Source: CF-118 sp035934385 (GTDB lineage: Bacteria; Chloroflexota; Dormibacteria; Dormibacterales; Dormibacteraceae). From it: a stretch of 64,000 nucleotides of DNA. Each line of letters starts with the position of its first letter. Position 1 is the first letter of the stretch. The stretch is from positions 39,515-103,514 of the forward strand of contig DASYXY010000044.1 of the NCBI GenBank assembly GCA_035934385.1, given 5' to 3'. Below, piece after piece: positions 16,496 to 23,382 of the stretch. A program made the position numbers and the translations under genes. Below the pieces are notes generated by a model. That model was not told where the DNA came from and did not search any database. It saw nothing but the letters and a program-made list of their open reading frames with translations.

Positions 16496-18054
16496 GAAGC
16501 TACTCCGGCGGGGCGCAGCCCGCCAGCCTTCGCCGCGGCGGCCCGGGCGGGCATGAACGCCGCCATAAACGCTGCGCCGATGACCAACATGACGGCGGTC
16601 ACGACCAGCACCTCCGACATGCCGCTGACGTACGCCGCTTGGGCCGCGTGCAGCACCTGGGTCGCGAGCGGGCCCGGCAGGTGATGCGCCACCGCTGCGG
16701 CCACGGCGACGTTCGCCTCGGCGGCCCTCTGCACGGAAGCGGGTAGCGCCGCGAGCCGGCCCTGGACGTCCGACTGGTAGGCGCTGTTCAGGATGCTCCC
16801 CATGATCGCCACGCCCAGCGACGCACCGACGTTCTGCAGCGTGCGCGTCAGCGCGCTGCCGCCCCCGGTCTCACCCTCCGGCAGCGCGCCCAGGATCGCG
16901 TCGAGGGCCGGGATCATCGTCATCGCGATGCTGCCGCCCAGGATCGCAAGGGCAACCGCCACTGGCCCGTAGCCGCTGTCGACAGTAACGCGGGACAGCA
17001 GCAGCAGGGAAATCGCGCCGCCGAGCATCCCGGCGCTGGTCATGACCTTCGTGCCGAGATGCTTGTTGAGCCAGTCGCTTCCGATCGCTCCGGCCATCAT
17101 GGTGATGACCAGCGGCAGCAGGCGCACGCCAGTTGCCTGCGCGTCATTGCCCTGAACGACCTGTAGGAACGGCGAGATGATGAACAGCACGCCGGTCATG
17201 CCGAACCCGACGACGATGAAGGCGAACGTCGCCCACGAGAACCGCGCGCTGCGGAACAGGTTCAAGTCCACGAGCGGAAACGCTGTTCGGAGCTCCCACA
17301 GGACAAATGCCGTCAGCAGCACTGCGCCGCCGGCAAGCGGTCCGTACACCTGGGCGTCGCCCCATCCGTGTACCGGCTCCTCGATGATCGCGTAGACGAC
17401 CGCGGTCACGCCGATCACCTCGAGCACCGCACCGAGCCAGTCGAGACGTCGCGGGCTCAGGTCCTTGCTTTCGGGCACAAAGAACCACGCTCCGATGAGC
17501 GCCAGGACGACCACCGGGCCGTTGATCAGGAAGATTGATCCCCAGTCGTAGTGGGTCAAAAGGAATCCGGCGACGAGCGGACCCAGCGGCAGGCCGAGAA
17601 ACGCGCCGGCGCCTGCAAAACCAAGCGCTCGCTGCCGCTCGTCAGGGGCGAACATGACCGGCAGCATCGCCTGCATCAGCGGCAGGATCACCGCGCCGCT
17701 AACACCCATGACGGCGCGCATGGCGATCAGGCCGTTGGCAGTCGTGACCTGGCTGGCGGCCACTGACGACAGCCCAAACCCTACGAGCGCGATCAGCAGC
17801 AACCGCTTGCGGCCGAACCGGTCGCCCAGCACTCCTGCGGGCAGCATGAAGCCCGCCAGCGACAGCGTGTAGGCCGCCGACATCCACTGGAGCTGATCGG
17901 TGGTGGCGCCGAGCCGGGCCGACAGCGTCGGCAGCGCGGTCACGAGCACCGTGATGTCGAGGCCGAGCACCAGGCCGCTGAGCGAGAGCGCCGCGAGCCC
18001 AAGCCAGCGTCCCTGCATACGTTCGATCCGAGCCTCCGTGTTGACCATGCCCAT
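16492..18054 (-). CDS. MFS drug efflux transporter, DHA2 (EmrB/QacA) family
   Basis: About 520 residues with some 14 hydrophobic segments, the DHA2 number. Motif A is GVLGDRFGRKRLL after TM2, and the TM1 acidic residue sits in LVLGLDITVLVTALPTL. Such pumps export toxic hydrophobic compounds using the proton gradient. ATG 18054 is chosen: an AAGGAGG ribosome site ends 11 nt before it, and the GTG at 18066 lies inside that site. It is the first gene of a two-gene unit with a TetR regulator, under a strong sigma-70-type promoter. Confidence 0.92.
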   Translation of the reverse strand: MGMVNTEARIERMQGRWLGLAALSLSGLVLGLDITVLVTALPTLSARLGATTDQLQWMSAAYTLSLAGFMLPAGVLGDRFGRKRLLLIALVGFGLSSVAASQVTTANGLIAMRAVMGVSGAVILPLMQAMLPVMFAPDERQRALGFAGAGAFLGLPLGPLVAGFLLTHYDWGSIFLINGPVVVLALIGAWFFVPESKDLSPRRLDWLGAVLEVIGVTAVVYAIIEEPVHGWGDAQVYGPLAGGAVLLTAFVLWELRTAFPLVDLNLFRSARFSWATFAFIVVGFGMTGVLFIISPFLQVVQGNDAQATGVRLLPLVITMMAGAIGSDWLNKHLGTKVMTSAGMLGGAISLLLLSRVTVDSGYGPVAVALAILGGSIAMTMIPALDAILGALPEGETGGGSALTRTLQNVGASLGVAIMGSILNSAYQSDVQGRLAALPASVQRAAEANVAVAAAVAHHLPGPLATQVLHAAQAAYVSGMSEVLVVTAVMLVIGAAFMAAFMPARAAAAKAGGLRPAGVAS

Positions 18055-18073
18055 GACGTGCAGCACCTCCTTT

Positions 18074-18090
18074 GCGAGTGATCTAGTCGC
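18074..18090 (-). promoter_or_regulatory. Candidate TetR operator
   Basis: A 17-bp imperfect palindrome with matching outer arms GCGA and TCGC, placed between the -10 box and the ribosome site of the MFS gene. This is where an autorepressing TetR protein would block transcription. Confidence 0.4.
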
Positions 18091-18119
18091 AGTATAAATG
18101 GGGTTGCTCTAAAAATCAA
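18091..18119 (-). promoter_or_regulatory. Sigma-70-type promoter of the MFS-tetR unit
   Basis: On the minus strand, -35 TTGATT (18114-18119) and -10 TATACT (18091-18096) are separated by exactly 17 bp. The surrounding DNA is unusually AT-rich for this window. Confidence 0.75.
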
Positions 18120-18215
18120 GCTTCTCCAAATTCTTGCCCCCATGGCTTAACCGGACGGTGGTACAAAGGGGGCTGGTAAAGAGGCAGTCCAGGGATTCAC
18201 GGAGGTAGTAGCCCT

Positions 18216-19004
18216 ATGGCCGAAACCAAGACCGCGGTGGCCAGCGTGCCGATCTGGCTCGACCTTTCGAGCAGCGATGCGGCCGCGTCACGAGAGTTTT
18301 ACGGCAAGCTGTTCGGCTGGCATCTCGACGTCAACCCCGACCCCCAGTACGGCGGCTACGCAATGGGCAAGTTGGCCGGGAAAGACGTGGCGGGCATCGG
18401 GCCGAAGCAGATGTCGGATTCCCCGACCGCATGGACGATCTACGTCGGGACCAAGGACGCTGACGAGACCGTCAAGAAGACCAAGGCGGCCGGCGGCAAC
18501 GTGATCGTCGAGCCGATGCAGGTCGGCCCGCAGGGCCGAATGGTGATCATCCAGGACCCGGCAGGCGCTTTCATCGGCGTGTGGGAGCCGGGCGAGATGA
18601 AGGGCGCGGGCGTGATGAACGCCCCGAACTCATTCGGATGGTCCGAGCTCAACGCGCGCGGCATCGAGAAGTCGAAGGAGTTCTACAAGAAAGTCTTCGG
18701 CTGGGCGGCGAAGAAGAGCGAGATGGGTGGGCAGAGCGACCTGCCCGAGTACACCGAGTTCCAGGTGGGCGGAGAGAGCATCGCCGGCGGCATGGAGATG
18801 AACGCCATGATCCCCGCCGAGGTACCGAGCTACTGGATGCCGTACTTCGAAGTCGCCGACGTGGACTCGTCGTTCACCGAGGCGAAAGACCTGGGTGCGA
18901 GCGAGATGGTTGCGCCACAGGACTTTCCAGGCGGGCGTTTCGCGATCGTGAGCGACCCGCAAGGCGCGTCGTTCGGGCTGCTGAAGACCAACCCGCGCCA
19001 GTAA
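18216..19004 (+). CDS. VOC (glyoxalase/bleomycin-resistance fold) protein with two domains
   Basis: A 262-residue protein made of two VOC modules of about 125 residues each. The first opens VPIWLDLSSSDAAASREFYGKLFGW, divided by the first helix; the second repeats the pattern as GWSELNARGIEKSKEFYKKVFGW. Each module ends in a DP.G..F.. strand. Similar tandem proteins (for example mycobacterial CFP30B) are widespread, with unclear substrates. A GGAGG site lies 10 nt before ATG 18216. A strong terminator follows at 19020, so it is a single-gene transcript. Confidence 0.88.
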   Translation: MAETKTAVASVPIWLDLSSSDAAASREFYGKLFGWHLDVNPDPQYGGYAMGKLAGKDVAGIGPKQMSDSPTAWTIYVGTKDADETVKKTKAAGGNVIVEPMQVGPQGRMVIIQDPAGAFIGVWEPGEMKGAGVMNAPNSFGWSELNARGIEKSKEFYKKVFGWAAKKSEMGGQSDLPEYTEFQVGGESIAGGMEMNAMIPAEVPSYWMPYFEVADVDSSFTEAKDLGASEMVAPQDFPGGRFAIVSDPQGASFGLLKTNPRQ

Positions 19005-19019
19005 AGCGATTTCTTCGTA

Positions 19020-19050
19020 GCGGGCCGGCGTAGTGCCGGCCCGCCTTTCT
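19020..19050 (+). terminator. Rho-independent terminator
   Basis: A 10-bp perfect stem, GCGGGCCGGC pairing with GCCGGCCCGC around loop GTAGT, followed by CTTTCT. It lies 15 bp after the VOC gene stop. Confidence 0.85.
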
Positions 19051-19089
19051 GAACGGAATACCGAGTCCTCTTTCGGGCTTCCGTCTGAT

Positions 19090-19473
19090 ATGGCGGAGAC
19101 TCGCGACGCGATCAAGGAAGCGCTCAGCCGCGGTCACCTGGTCGACATCACGACGACCGGGCGCCGGTCCGGGAAGAAGCGCCGCTTAGAGATCGCCTTT
19201 CACAACATCGATGGGCGGGTCTACATCAGCGGTATGCCTTCGCCGAGGCGCCGCAAATGGCTTTCCAACCTGGACGCCAACCCGCGCTTCACCTTTCACC
19301 TGAAGGGCAGCGTGAAGGCAGACCTGCCCGCGACCGCCCGTGTCATCGAGGACGTTGAAGAGCGCCGCGAGATCCTGCCCCACATCGCTCGCGCGTGGCG
19401 GCGCAACGATGTGGACCGGATGGTCGAGCAAAGCCCGTTGATCGAGGTGCTTCTCGACCCGGGAGAGAACTAG
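19090..19473 (+). CDS. Deazaflavin (F420)-dependent nitroreductase family protein
   Basis: A 127-residue protein of the Ddn/pyridoxamine-oxidase-like split-barrel group. The opening VDITTTGRRSGKKRRLEI is the typical strand and phosphate-binding loop of this family, followed by YISGMPSPRRRKWLSNLDANP. Members use reduced F420 to reduce varied compounds. ATG 19090 is preferred over upstream starts, which run into the terminator. The TAG stop shares a CTAG with the TAG stop of the convergent NHL gene. A second F420-type enzyme is at 61403. Confidence 0.85.
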   Translation: MAETRDAIKEALSRGHLVDITTTGRRSGKKRRLEIAFHNIDGRVYISGMPSPRRRKWLSNLDANPRFTFHLKGSVKADLPATARVIEDVEERREILPHIARAWRRNDVDRMVEQSPLIEVLLDPGEN

Positions 19474-20714
19474 GCCGGATTCTGGATCGGCGTCCGCGCG
19501 TCCATAGCGGTTCTGATGGTGCCGGTGGTCAGGTCAAAGACACGCACACGGCCTGGAATCGACGGGCTCCAGCACGAGCAGGACGCGTCGGAGAAGTAAA
19601 GCAAGCCCGAAGAGGTCATGCCCATGCCGTAGGGGTACTCGAGCTGGGCCGCTTCTGCCGGACCACGGTCTCCCCCGTACCCCGCGACGCCAGTACCCGC
19701 CACCGTCGTGATGACTCCGTTCCTGTCGATACGCCGAATTCGATGGTTGTTGCTGTCGCTGAAATACAGGTTTCCGGTCGAGTCGAAGGCGATGCCGCCG
19801 GGATCGTTGAGCTGAGCTGACGCGGCCGGCCCCCCGTCGCCGGAGTAGCCGCAGACTCCGGTGCCGGCAATCACGGACAGCTTTGAGTCCGGGGTGACAC
19901 GCACGATCCGGCACCCGCCGCCGACCGGGACCTGGGCGTAGATGGGGTTGTCCGATACGGCAGGCGCCCGGTCAGCCACGTAGAGGTTGCCTGCAGAGTC
20001 AAACGCCAGATATCCAGGAAGCCATGCCGGCGGCGGCAGCGACGAGGCGTCGATACTCAAATACACTCTGAACGGGTCGATCCGCCGAACAGATCCGTGT
20101 GCGTAGAACTCACTCACCCAGACGCCCCCAGATGCGTCCACTGCCACCCCCGCCAGCCCTGAGACGTGGAGCAGGCGACCGCCATCCAGGAGCGTCGTGA
20201 TGATGCCGCGGCGGTCGACGTGTCGGATCGTGCCGCCGGTCATGTCGGCGATATAAAGGCCTCCGGCAGCGTCAAGGGCCAGACCGACGGGGTGGTTTAG
20301 CCAGGCCATCGTCGCTGGCCCATCGCCGGCACTACCTCCACCGGCGTACAGGACAACCTTGCCGTTCGGCCACATCCTGAAGACGCGGTCGCCCAGGAAA
20401 TCCGACACGAACACGCTGCCGTCCGGAGCGACCGCCACTCCTTCTGGCGAGATGAGCCCGACTGGCGGAACGATTGGCGGCCGCGCCGGCACGAACGGTA
20501 GGAGCCCGCGGACGTAGAGCAGCCCGGTGATGATCGCGAGGGCGAGGAACACCGCCACCAGGCTCGCCGCCCACTGACCCGACAGCCGCAGCGAAGGCGC
20601 GGCGCCTCGACTGTTCGCCGCCGGCAGCGAGGCCATCACGTGCGCGCGGAGGTGAGCCGGCGGCGGCTCGACCTCGAGGGCGGAATGAATCTGGTCTCGG
20701 ATCAGCTCTTCCAC
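19470..20714 (-). CDS. Membrane-anchored NHL-repeat beta-propeller protein, putative anti-sigma partner
   Basis: A 414-residue protein with about 46 cytoplasmic residues, one transmembrane helix (about 48-68), and a six-bladed NHL propeller outside. Blades repeat the pattern G.A.D..GNLY.SD...HRIR.ID..G..TT.AG. The GTG start overlaps the TAG stop of the ECF sigma gene by one base. The cytoplasmic stretch (ALEVEPPPAHLRAHVMASLP) has the same layout as in the protein at 44686, which is also coupled to an ECF sigma gene. No classical zinc anti-sigma motif (HxxxCxxC) is present. An anti-sigma role with an outside sensor is inference from gene order and topology. Confidence 0.78.
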   Translation of the reverse strand: MEELIRDQIHSALEVEPPPAHLRAHVMASLPAANSRGAAPSLRLSGQWAASLVAVFLALAIITGLLYVRGLLPFVPARPPIVPPVGLISPEGVAVAPDGSVFVSDFLGDRVFRMWPNGKVVLYAGGGSAGDGPATMAWLNHPVGLALDAAGGLYIADMTGGTIRHVDRRGIITTLLDGGRLLHVSGLAGVAVDASGGVWVSEFYAHGSVRRIDPFRVYLSIDASSLPPPAWLPGYLAFDSAGNLYVADRAPAVSDNPIYAQVPVGGGCRIVRVTPDSKLSVIAGTGVCGYSGDGGPAASAQLNDPGGIAFDSTGNLYFSDSNNHRIRRIDRNGVITTVAGTGVAGYGGDRGPAEAAQLEYPYGMGMTSSGLLYFSDASCSCWSPSIPGRVRVFDLTTGTIRTAMDARTPIQNPA

Positions 20715-21247
20715 TAGCTCAGCGCCTCAACAAGAAAAAAAGGCCTCATCGCCGCAATCCCCCGATTCATCCGGGACTTCACCGTGCCGACCGGAATGCC
20801 TGCGATCGCCGCCACCTCGTGCAGAGGCAGGTCGAGGTAGTAGTGCAGGACCAGCACCTCTCGCTGATCAGTGGGCAGCTTGCGCAGGGCGGCCCGGACG
20901 TCATGGCCACGAACGATCCGATCCTCGAAGTTTCCGCCCGACGCGCCCAGTTGGCCTTCGAGCCGGAGCACGGACCACCACCGACCGCGCAGCGTCGTGC
21001 GGCACTGGTTGGCGGTGATGCCGAGAAACCACGGACGCATCGGCGTGCCGGGCCGCAGGTTGCCGAGCTTTCGCCACGCGCGCAATGTCGCCTCCTGCAC
21101 CGCGTCCTCGGCCGCCTCCCGGTCGTGGAGCATCCCGAAGGCGAGCCTGAACGCCTTGTCGATGTGAGGTCCGACCAGTTCGTCGAAGGCGAATCGATCA
21201 CCCGATTTCGCCCGGCGGACCAGCTCTTCATCAGCTTCACCCGTCAT
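20714..21247 (-). CDS. ECF (sigma-70 family group IV) RNA polymerase sigma factor
   Basis: A 177-residue ECF sigma factor. Region 2 spans about residues 20-90 (DELVGPHIDKAFRLAFGML, then AEDAVQEATLRAWRKL). Region 4 covers about 120-170, with LPTDQREVLVLHYYLDLPL and the helix-turn-helix HEVAAIAGIPVGTVKSRMNRG. It is coupled to a membrane-anchored NHL protein. Upstream lies a minus-strand GGGAAC, 18 nt, CGTA promoter, mirrored on the plus strand toward a small membrane protein gene, which suggests autoregulation and at least one target. Confidence 0.93.
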   Translation of the reverse strand: MTGEADEELVRRAKSGDRFAFDELVGPHIDKAFRLAFGMLHDREAAEDAVQEATLRAWRKLGNLRPGTPMRPWFLGITANQCRTTLRGRWWSVLRLEGQLGASGGNFEDRIVRGHDVRAALRKLPTDQREVLVLHYYLDLPLHEVAAIAGIPVGTVKSRMNRGIAAMRPFFLVEALS

Positions 21248-21264
21248 CTCTGAGACGCAGTTTG

Positions 21265-21292
21265 TACGCGCCTACGACCGCGAAAAGTTCCC
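21265..21292 (-). promoter_or_regulatory. Candidate ECF-type promoter of the sigma factor gene
   Basis: On the minus strand, GGGAAC (21287-21292) and CGTA (21265-21268) are separated by 18 nt, the general shape of ECF promoters (GGAAC near -35, CGT near -10). It lies just upstream of the sigma factor start at 21247. Confidence 0.6.
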
Positions 21293-21313
21293 GTGCGATG
21301 AGATTTTTTTGGA

Positions 21314-21341
21314 GGGAACCGCGTCTGATTGAGCGCCCGTA
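21314..21341 (+). promoter_or_regulatory. Candidate ECF-type promoter of the small membrane protein gene
   Basis: GGGAAC (21314-21319) and CGTA (21338-21341), again 18 nt apart, point at the gene starting at 21372. The architecture equals that of the divergent promoter 22 bp away. Confidence 0.6.
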
Positions 21342-21371
21342 TGTGATGCAAATCAAACCAAGGAGCTGACC

Positions 21372-21599
21372 ATGAGCACAAGCGTTGCGATCCCAAGACC
21401 TCCGTACGCGATCGGTCCTGTCGCGATTCTCATCGCGCTGATCGCCGTCTTCGTTTTTGGCGCCCTCAGTGGCTATCTCGTCAGGCCGTCAACGGCCCCC
21501 GCGGCTCCGCAGGCCGCAAGCGCGTGCCCGGTCGGAACGCACGCCGTGGTGTGGTACACGGCCCGATCGTGGGCGTGTGTCGAGGGCGCGCCGAGCTAG
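21372..21599 (+). CDS. Small single-pass membrane protein, candidate ECF target
   Basis: A 75-residue protein of unknown function. A proline-rich start is followed by one transmembrane helix (about 15-37), then a short outside tail with two cysteines 16 residues apart (Cys52, Cys68) and several aromatic residues between them. An AAGGAG site sits 7 nt before the ATG. It is divergent from the ECF sigma gene and has a matching promoter, so it is probably part of that regulon, perhaps the element whose state is sensed. No family is recognised. Confidence 0.7.
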   Translation: MSTSVAIPRPPYAIGPVAILIALIAVFVFGALSGYLVRPSTAPAAPQAASACPVGTHAVVWYTARSWACVEGAPS

Positions 21600-21608
21600 C
21601 TGGGCGTC

Positions 21609-22850
21609 TCAGAGATGGCAGGCCGGCTGTTGAGCGCCCTCCGCGTGGACGTTGGAGGAATTCGTGACGAGTGAGCCCTGGTCTGTAGTGATCGGCGTCG
21701 CGAGCAGAGGCGTGAGCGACGCCGTCACGTTCGCGATATTCGTGACGGCCAGGCTATTGCCCTGAGAGCGGTAGGTGAGGCAAGTCATGTCACCCACTCC
21801 AAGCGTGCTCGCGACCGGACCGGCTCCCGTCCAGACGACGTTCACCGTGAGCGGCAGCGTGATGTTGGCGGGGCCGCCAGGCTGACATGTCGGAGTGTCT
21901 GTCGTGATGACCTTGTTGAGGGTGGCGCCTGTCACGCCGTTGGACGAGAAGTCGGCGGCGGTCAACACGAAACAACCAAAGGCGAAGGTCCCCGGGCCAA
22001 AGAAGTTGATGCGCACGTCGAACTCGTTCTGCGTGGTCGACTGACCGCCTTTCGGGCTCGAGGTCTGCGTCGACTTCGTGACGAACAAGCCCACGTCCGT
22101 GCCCTGCGTCGGGTCGAAGAGGTCGAAGCCCGCGCGCGTTGAGGCGCTCGTGTAGTCCCCCGCCGGGGGCGGCCCTGCGCCGCCGGGTATCCCCGGAGAG
22201 GGCTGGCAGCCGAAGACGGTCGGGCTCGGACCTTCGGCGTGGATGCGCTCGTCGTCTGATCGCAGCAGCTGGAACTGCGCCGCGGCGAACTGGTCGGGGA
22301 ACACCGGCGCGAGCGTGCCGGATGCGCTGGCGTTGTTGATGACGCTGGTGATGGTCTCGTCCATGTGGTAGGTGCCGCAGCTCAAGATCTGGATGCGCCG
22401 ATTGTTCGAAACCGGTCCAATCCCAGTCCAGGTCACATTGACCGTGAACGGCGTCGGAATGTCGCCCGGAAAGTCGCACGGTGCGGTTGCGTCAGTGATT
22501 GTCACGTTGAGCGTTGCAGCGGTCGTAGACAGCGCGAACGTGGACGGGTCGATCTGGTAGCAACCGCTCCCAAAAAAGCCGTTACCGAAGGCCTGGATGA
22601 TCACGTTGGTCGTCCGGGTGGTGGTGGTCGGGCCGCCCAGCGGCGCCGCCACCCTGGTGCCGTCAAAGAGCGTCACATTGAGGTTCACCCCTGAGGCGGA
22701 CGTTGCGAAGAATCCGGCCTCGAGCGATGTGTTTACGTACTGGCCGGCCGGGATGACGCCTGGTGGCTGGGCAAGCGCCGGGGAAGCGCCAAAGACCATG
22801 ACCGACACCACGCCGGAAACCGCGACTGCAAAGCATCGGAGTGCCTTCAT
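21609..22850 (-). CDS. Secreted protein with two internal repeats, unknown function
   Basis: A 413-residue exported protein. ATG 22850 follows a GGGGAAG site and gives a clean signal peptide (MKALRCF, a hydrophobic core, cut after ASPALA). The mature part is two copies of a module of about 180 residues. Each begins PAG.YT/VNTS..AGF, has a paired Cys, repeats TVNV.WTG.GPV, and ends in S..NVHAEG. The modules are beta-rich, with many Thr/Asn/Gly. A related actinobacterial/chloroflexi family of unknown role is likely. It diverges from another small secreted protein gene at 22993. Confidence 0.75.
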   Translation of the reverse strand: MKALRCFAVAVSGVVSVMVFGASPALAQPPGVIPAGQYVNTSLEAGFFATSASGVNLNVTLFDGTRVAAPLGGPTTTTRTTNVIIQAFGNGFFGSGCYQIDPSTFALSTTAATLNVTITDATAPCDFPGDIPTPFTVNVTWTGIGPVSNNRRIQILSCGTYHMDETITSVINNASASGTLAPVFPDQFAAAQFQLLRSDDERIHAEGPSPTVFGCQPSPGIPGGAGPPPAGDYTSASTRAGFDLFDPTQGTDVGLFVTKSTQTSSPKGGQSTTQNEFDVRINFFGPGTFAFGCFVLTAADFSSNGVTGATLNKVITTDTPTCQPGGPANITLPLTVNVVWTGAGPVASTLGVGDMTCLTYRSQGNSLAVTNIANVTASLTPLLATPITTDQGSLVTNSSNVHAEGAQQPACHL

Positions 22851-22992
22851 CGAGACTTCCCCAACCTTCAATGTCGGTTGCCTGAGCAGTTCGCTAACTG
22901 TAAAAGGCGACGTGCGCGGCGGCAAGAAGGTTCTTTGGTGCGATACTCGAGGCCCACCGTCCAGCCGTCCATTCCGTGCGGTTGAGGTTGAA

Positions 22993-23274
22993 ATGACAAG
23001 AAGGGTTGTCGGTTTCATCGGTGTTTTCGGCCTTTTGTGTGGAATCGGCGTGGTCCAGGTCAGCGCCGACGACATTGGCTACAACCCGCCACCTGCCGCC
23101 CAGGCCAACTGCGACGCCGGCCACGGCGCCTTCGGAGCGTTCTCGCACCACTTCCAGTTCCAGGTCCCGTCGGGTTTTAACTGGATAGCCGCCGACGCCA
23201 AAGAAGATGGCGGTATGGGGCACGAGACCGGGCCGACCAACTCCGGCTTCTCGCAGTTCTGCAAGACGCAGTAG
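22993..23274 (+). CDS. Small secreted protein, unknown function
   Basis: A 93-residue product with a signal peptide (MTRRVVGFIGVFGLLCG, cut after QVSA), leaving about 68 residues rich in Gly, His, Asn and Phe with two cysteines. No family is recognised. It diverges from the secreted repeat protein (142 bp between starts) and ends in a strong terminator, so it is a single-gene transcript. Co-expression with its divergent neighbour is plausible but not shown. Confidence 0.6.
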   Translation: MTRRVVGFIGVFGLLCGIGVVQVSADDIGYNPPPAAQANCDAGHGAFGAFSHHFQFQVPSGFNWIAADAKEDGGMGHETGPTNSGFSQFCKTQ

Positions 23275-23286
23275 CCGGGCGGATCC

Positions 23287-23307
23287 CCGCCGGCCGGCGG
23301 CCTTTCT
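23287..23307 (+). terminator. Rho-independent terminator
   Basis: CCGCC-GGCC-GGCGG hairpin at 23287-23300 followed by CCTTTCT, 12 bp after the small secreted protein gene. Confidence 0.75.
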
Positions 23308-23328
23308 GTCGACCCATCTGCATCACGA

Positions 23329-23382
23329 GTGAGGACTCGATTCCATGCCCGGATTCGAACCGGGACGACGGCGTGTCCTCAC
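23329..23382 (-). repeat. tRNA-Thr 3'-end copy (22 bp) inside a larger inverted repeat
   Basis: Bases 23343-23364 repeat 24779-24800 without mismatch: the T-arm and part of the acceptor stem of tRNA-Thr. No D-arm or anticodon arm is present. Around it an 8-bp perfect inverted repeat, GTGAGGAC and GTCCTCAC, closes a larger stem. The direct repeat and the tRNA bracket the hydrolase-cyclase gene, the arrangement left by tRNA-targeting integration. Confidence 0.7.

Noticed and set aside
19470..20714. Classical zinc anti-sigma factor (ZAS domain)
   Set aside because: The HxxxCxxC motif is absent from the cytoplasmic part; the anti-sigma role rests on gene order and topology only.
23343..23364. 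A second tRNA-Thr gene
   Set aside because: Only the T-arm and part of the acceptor stem match; there is no D-arm, anticodon arm or CCA, so it is a partial copy.
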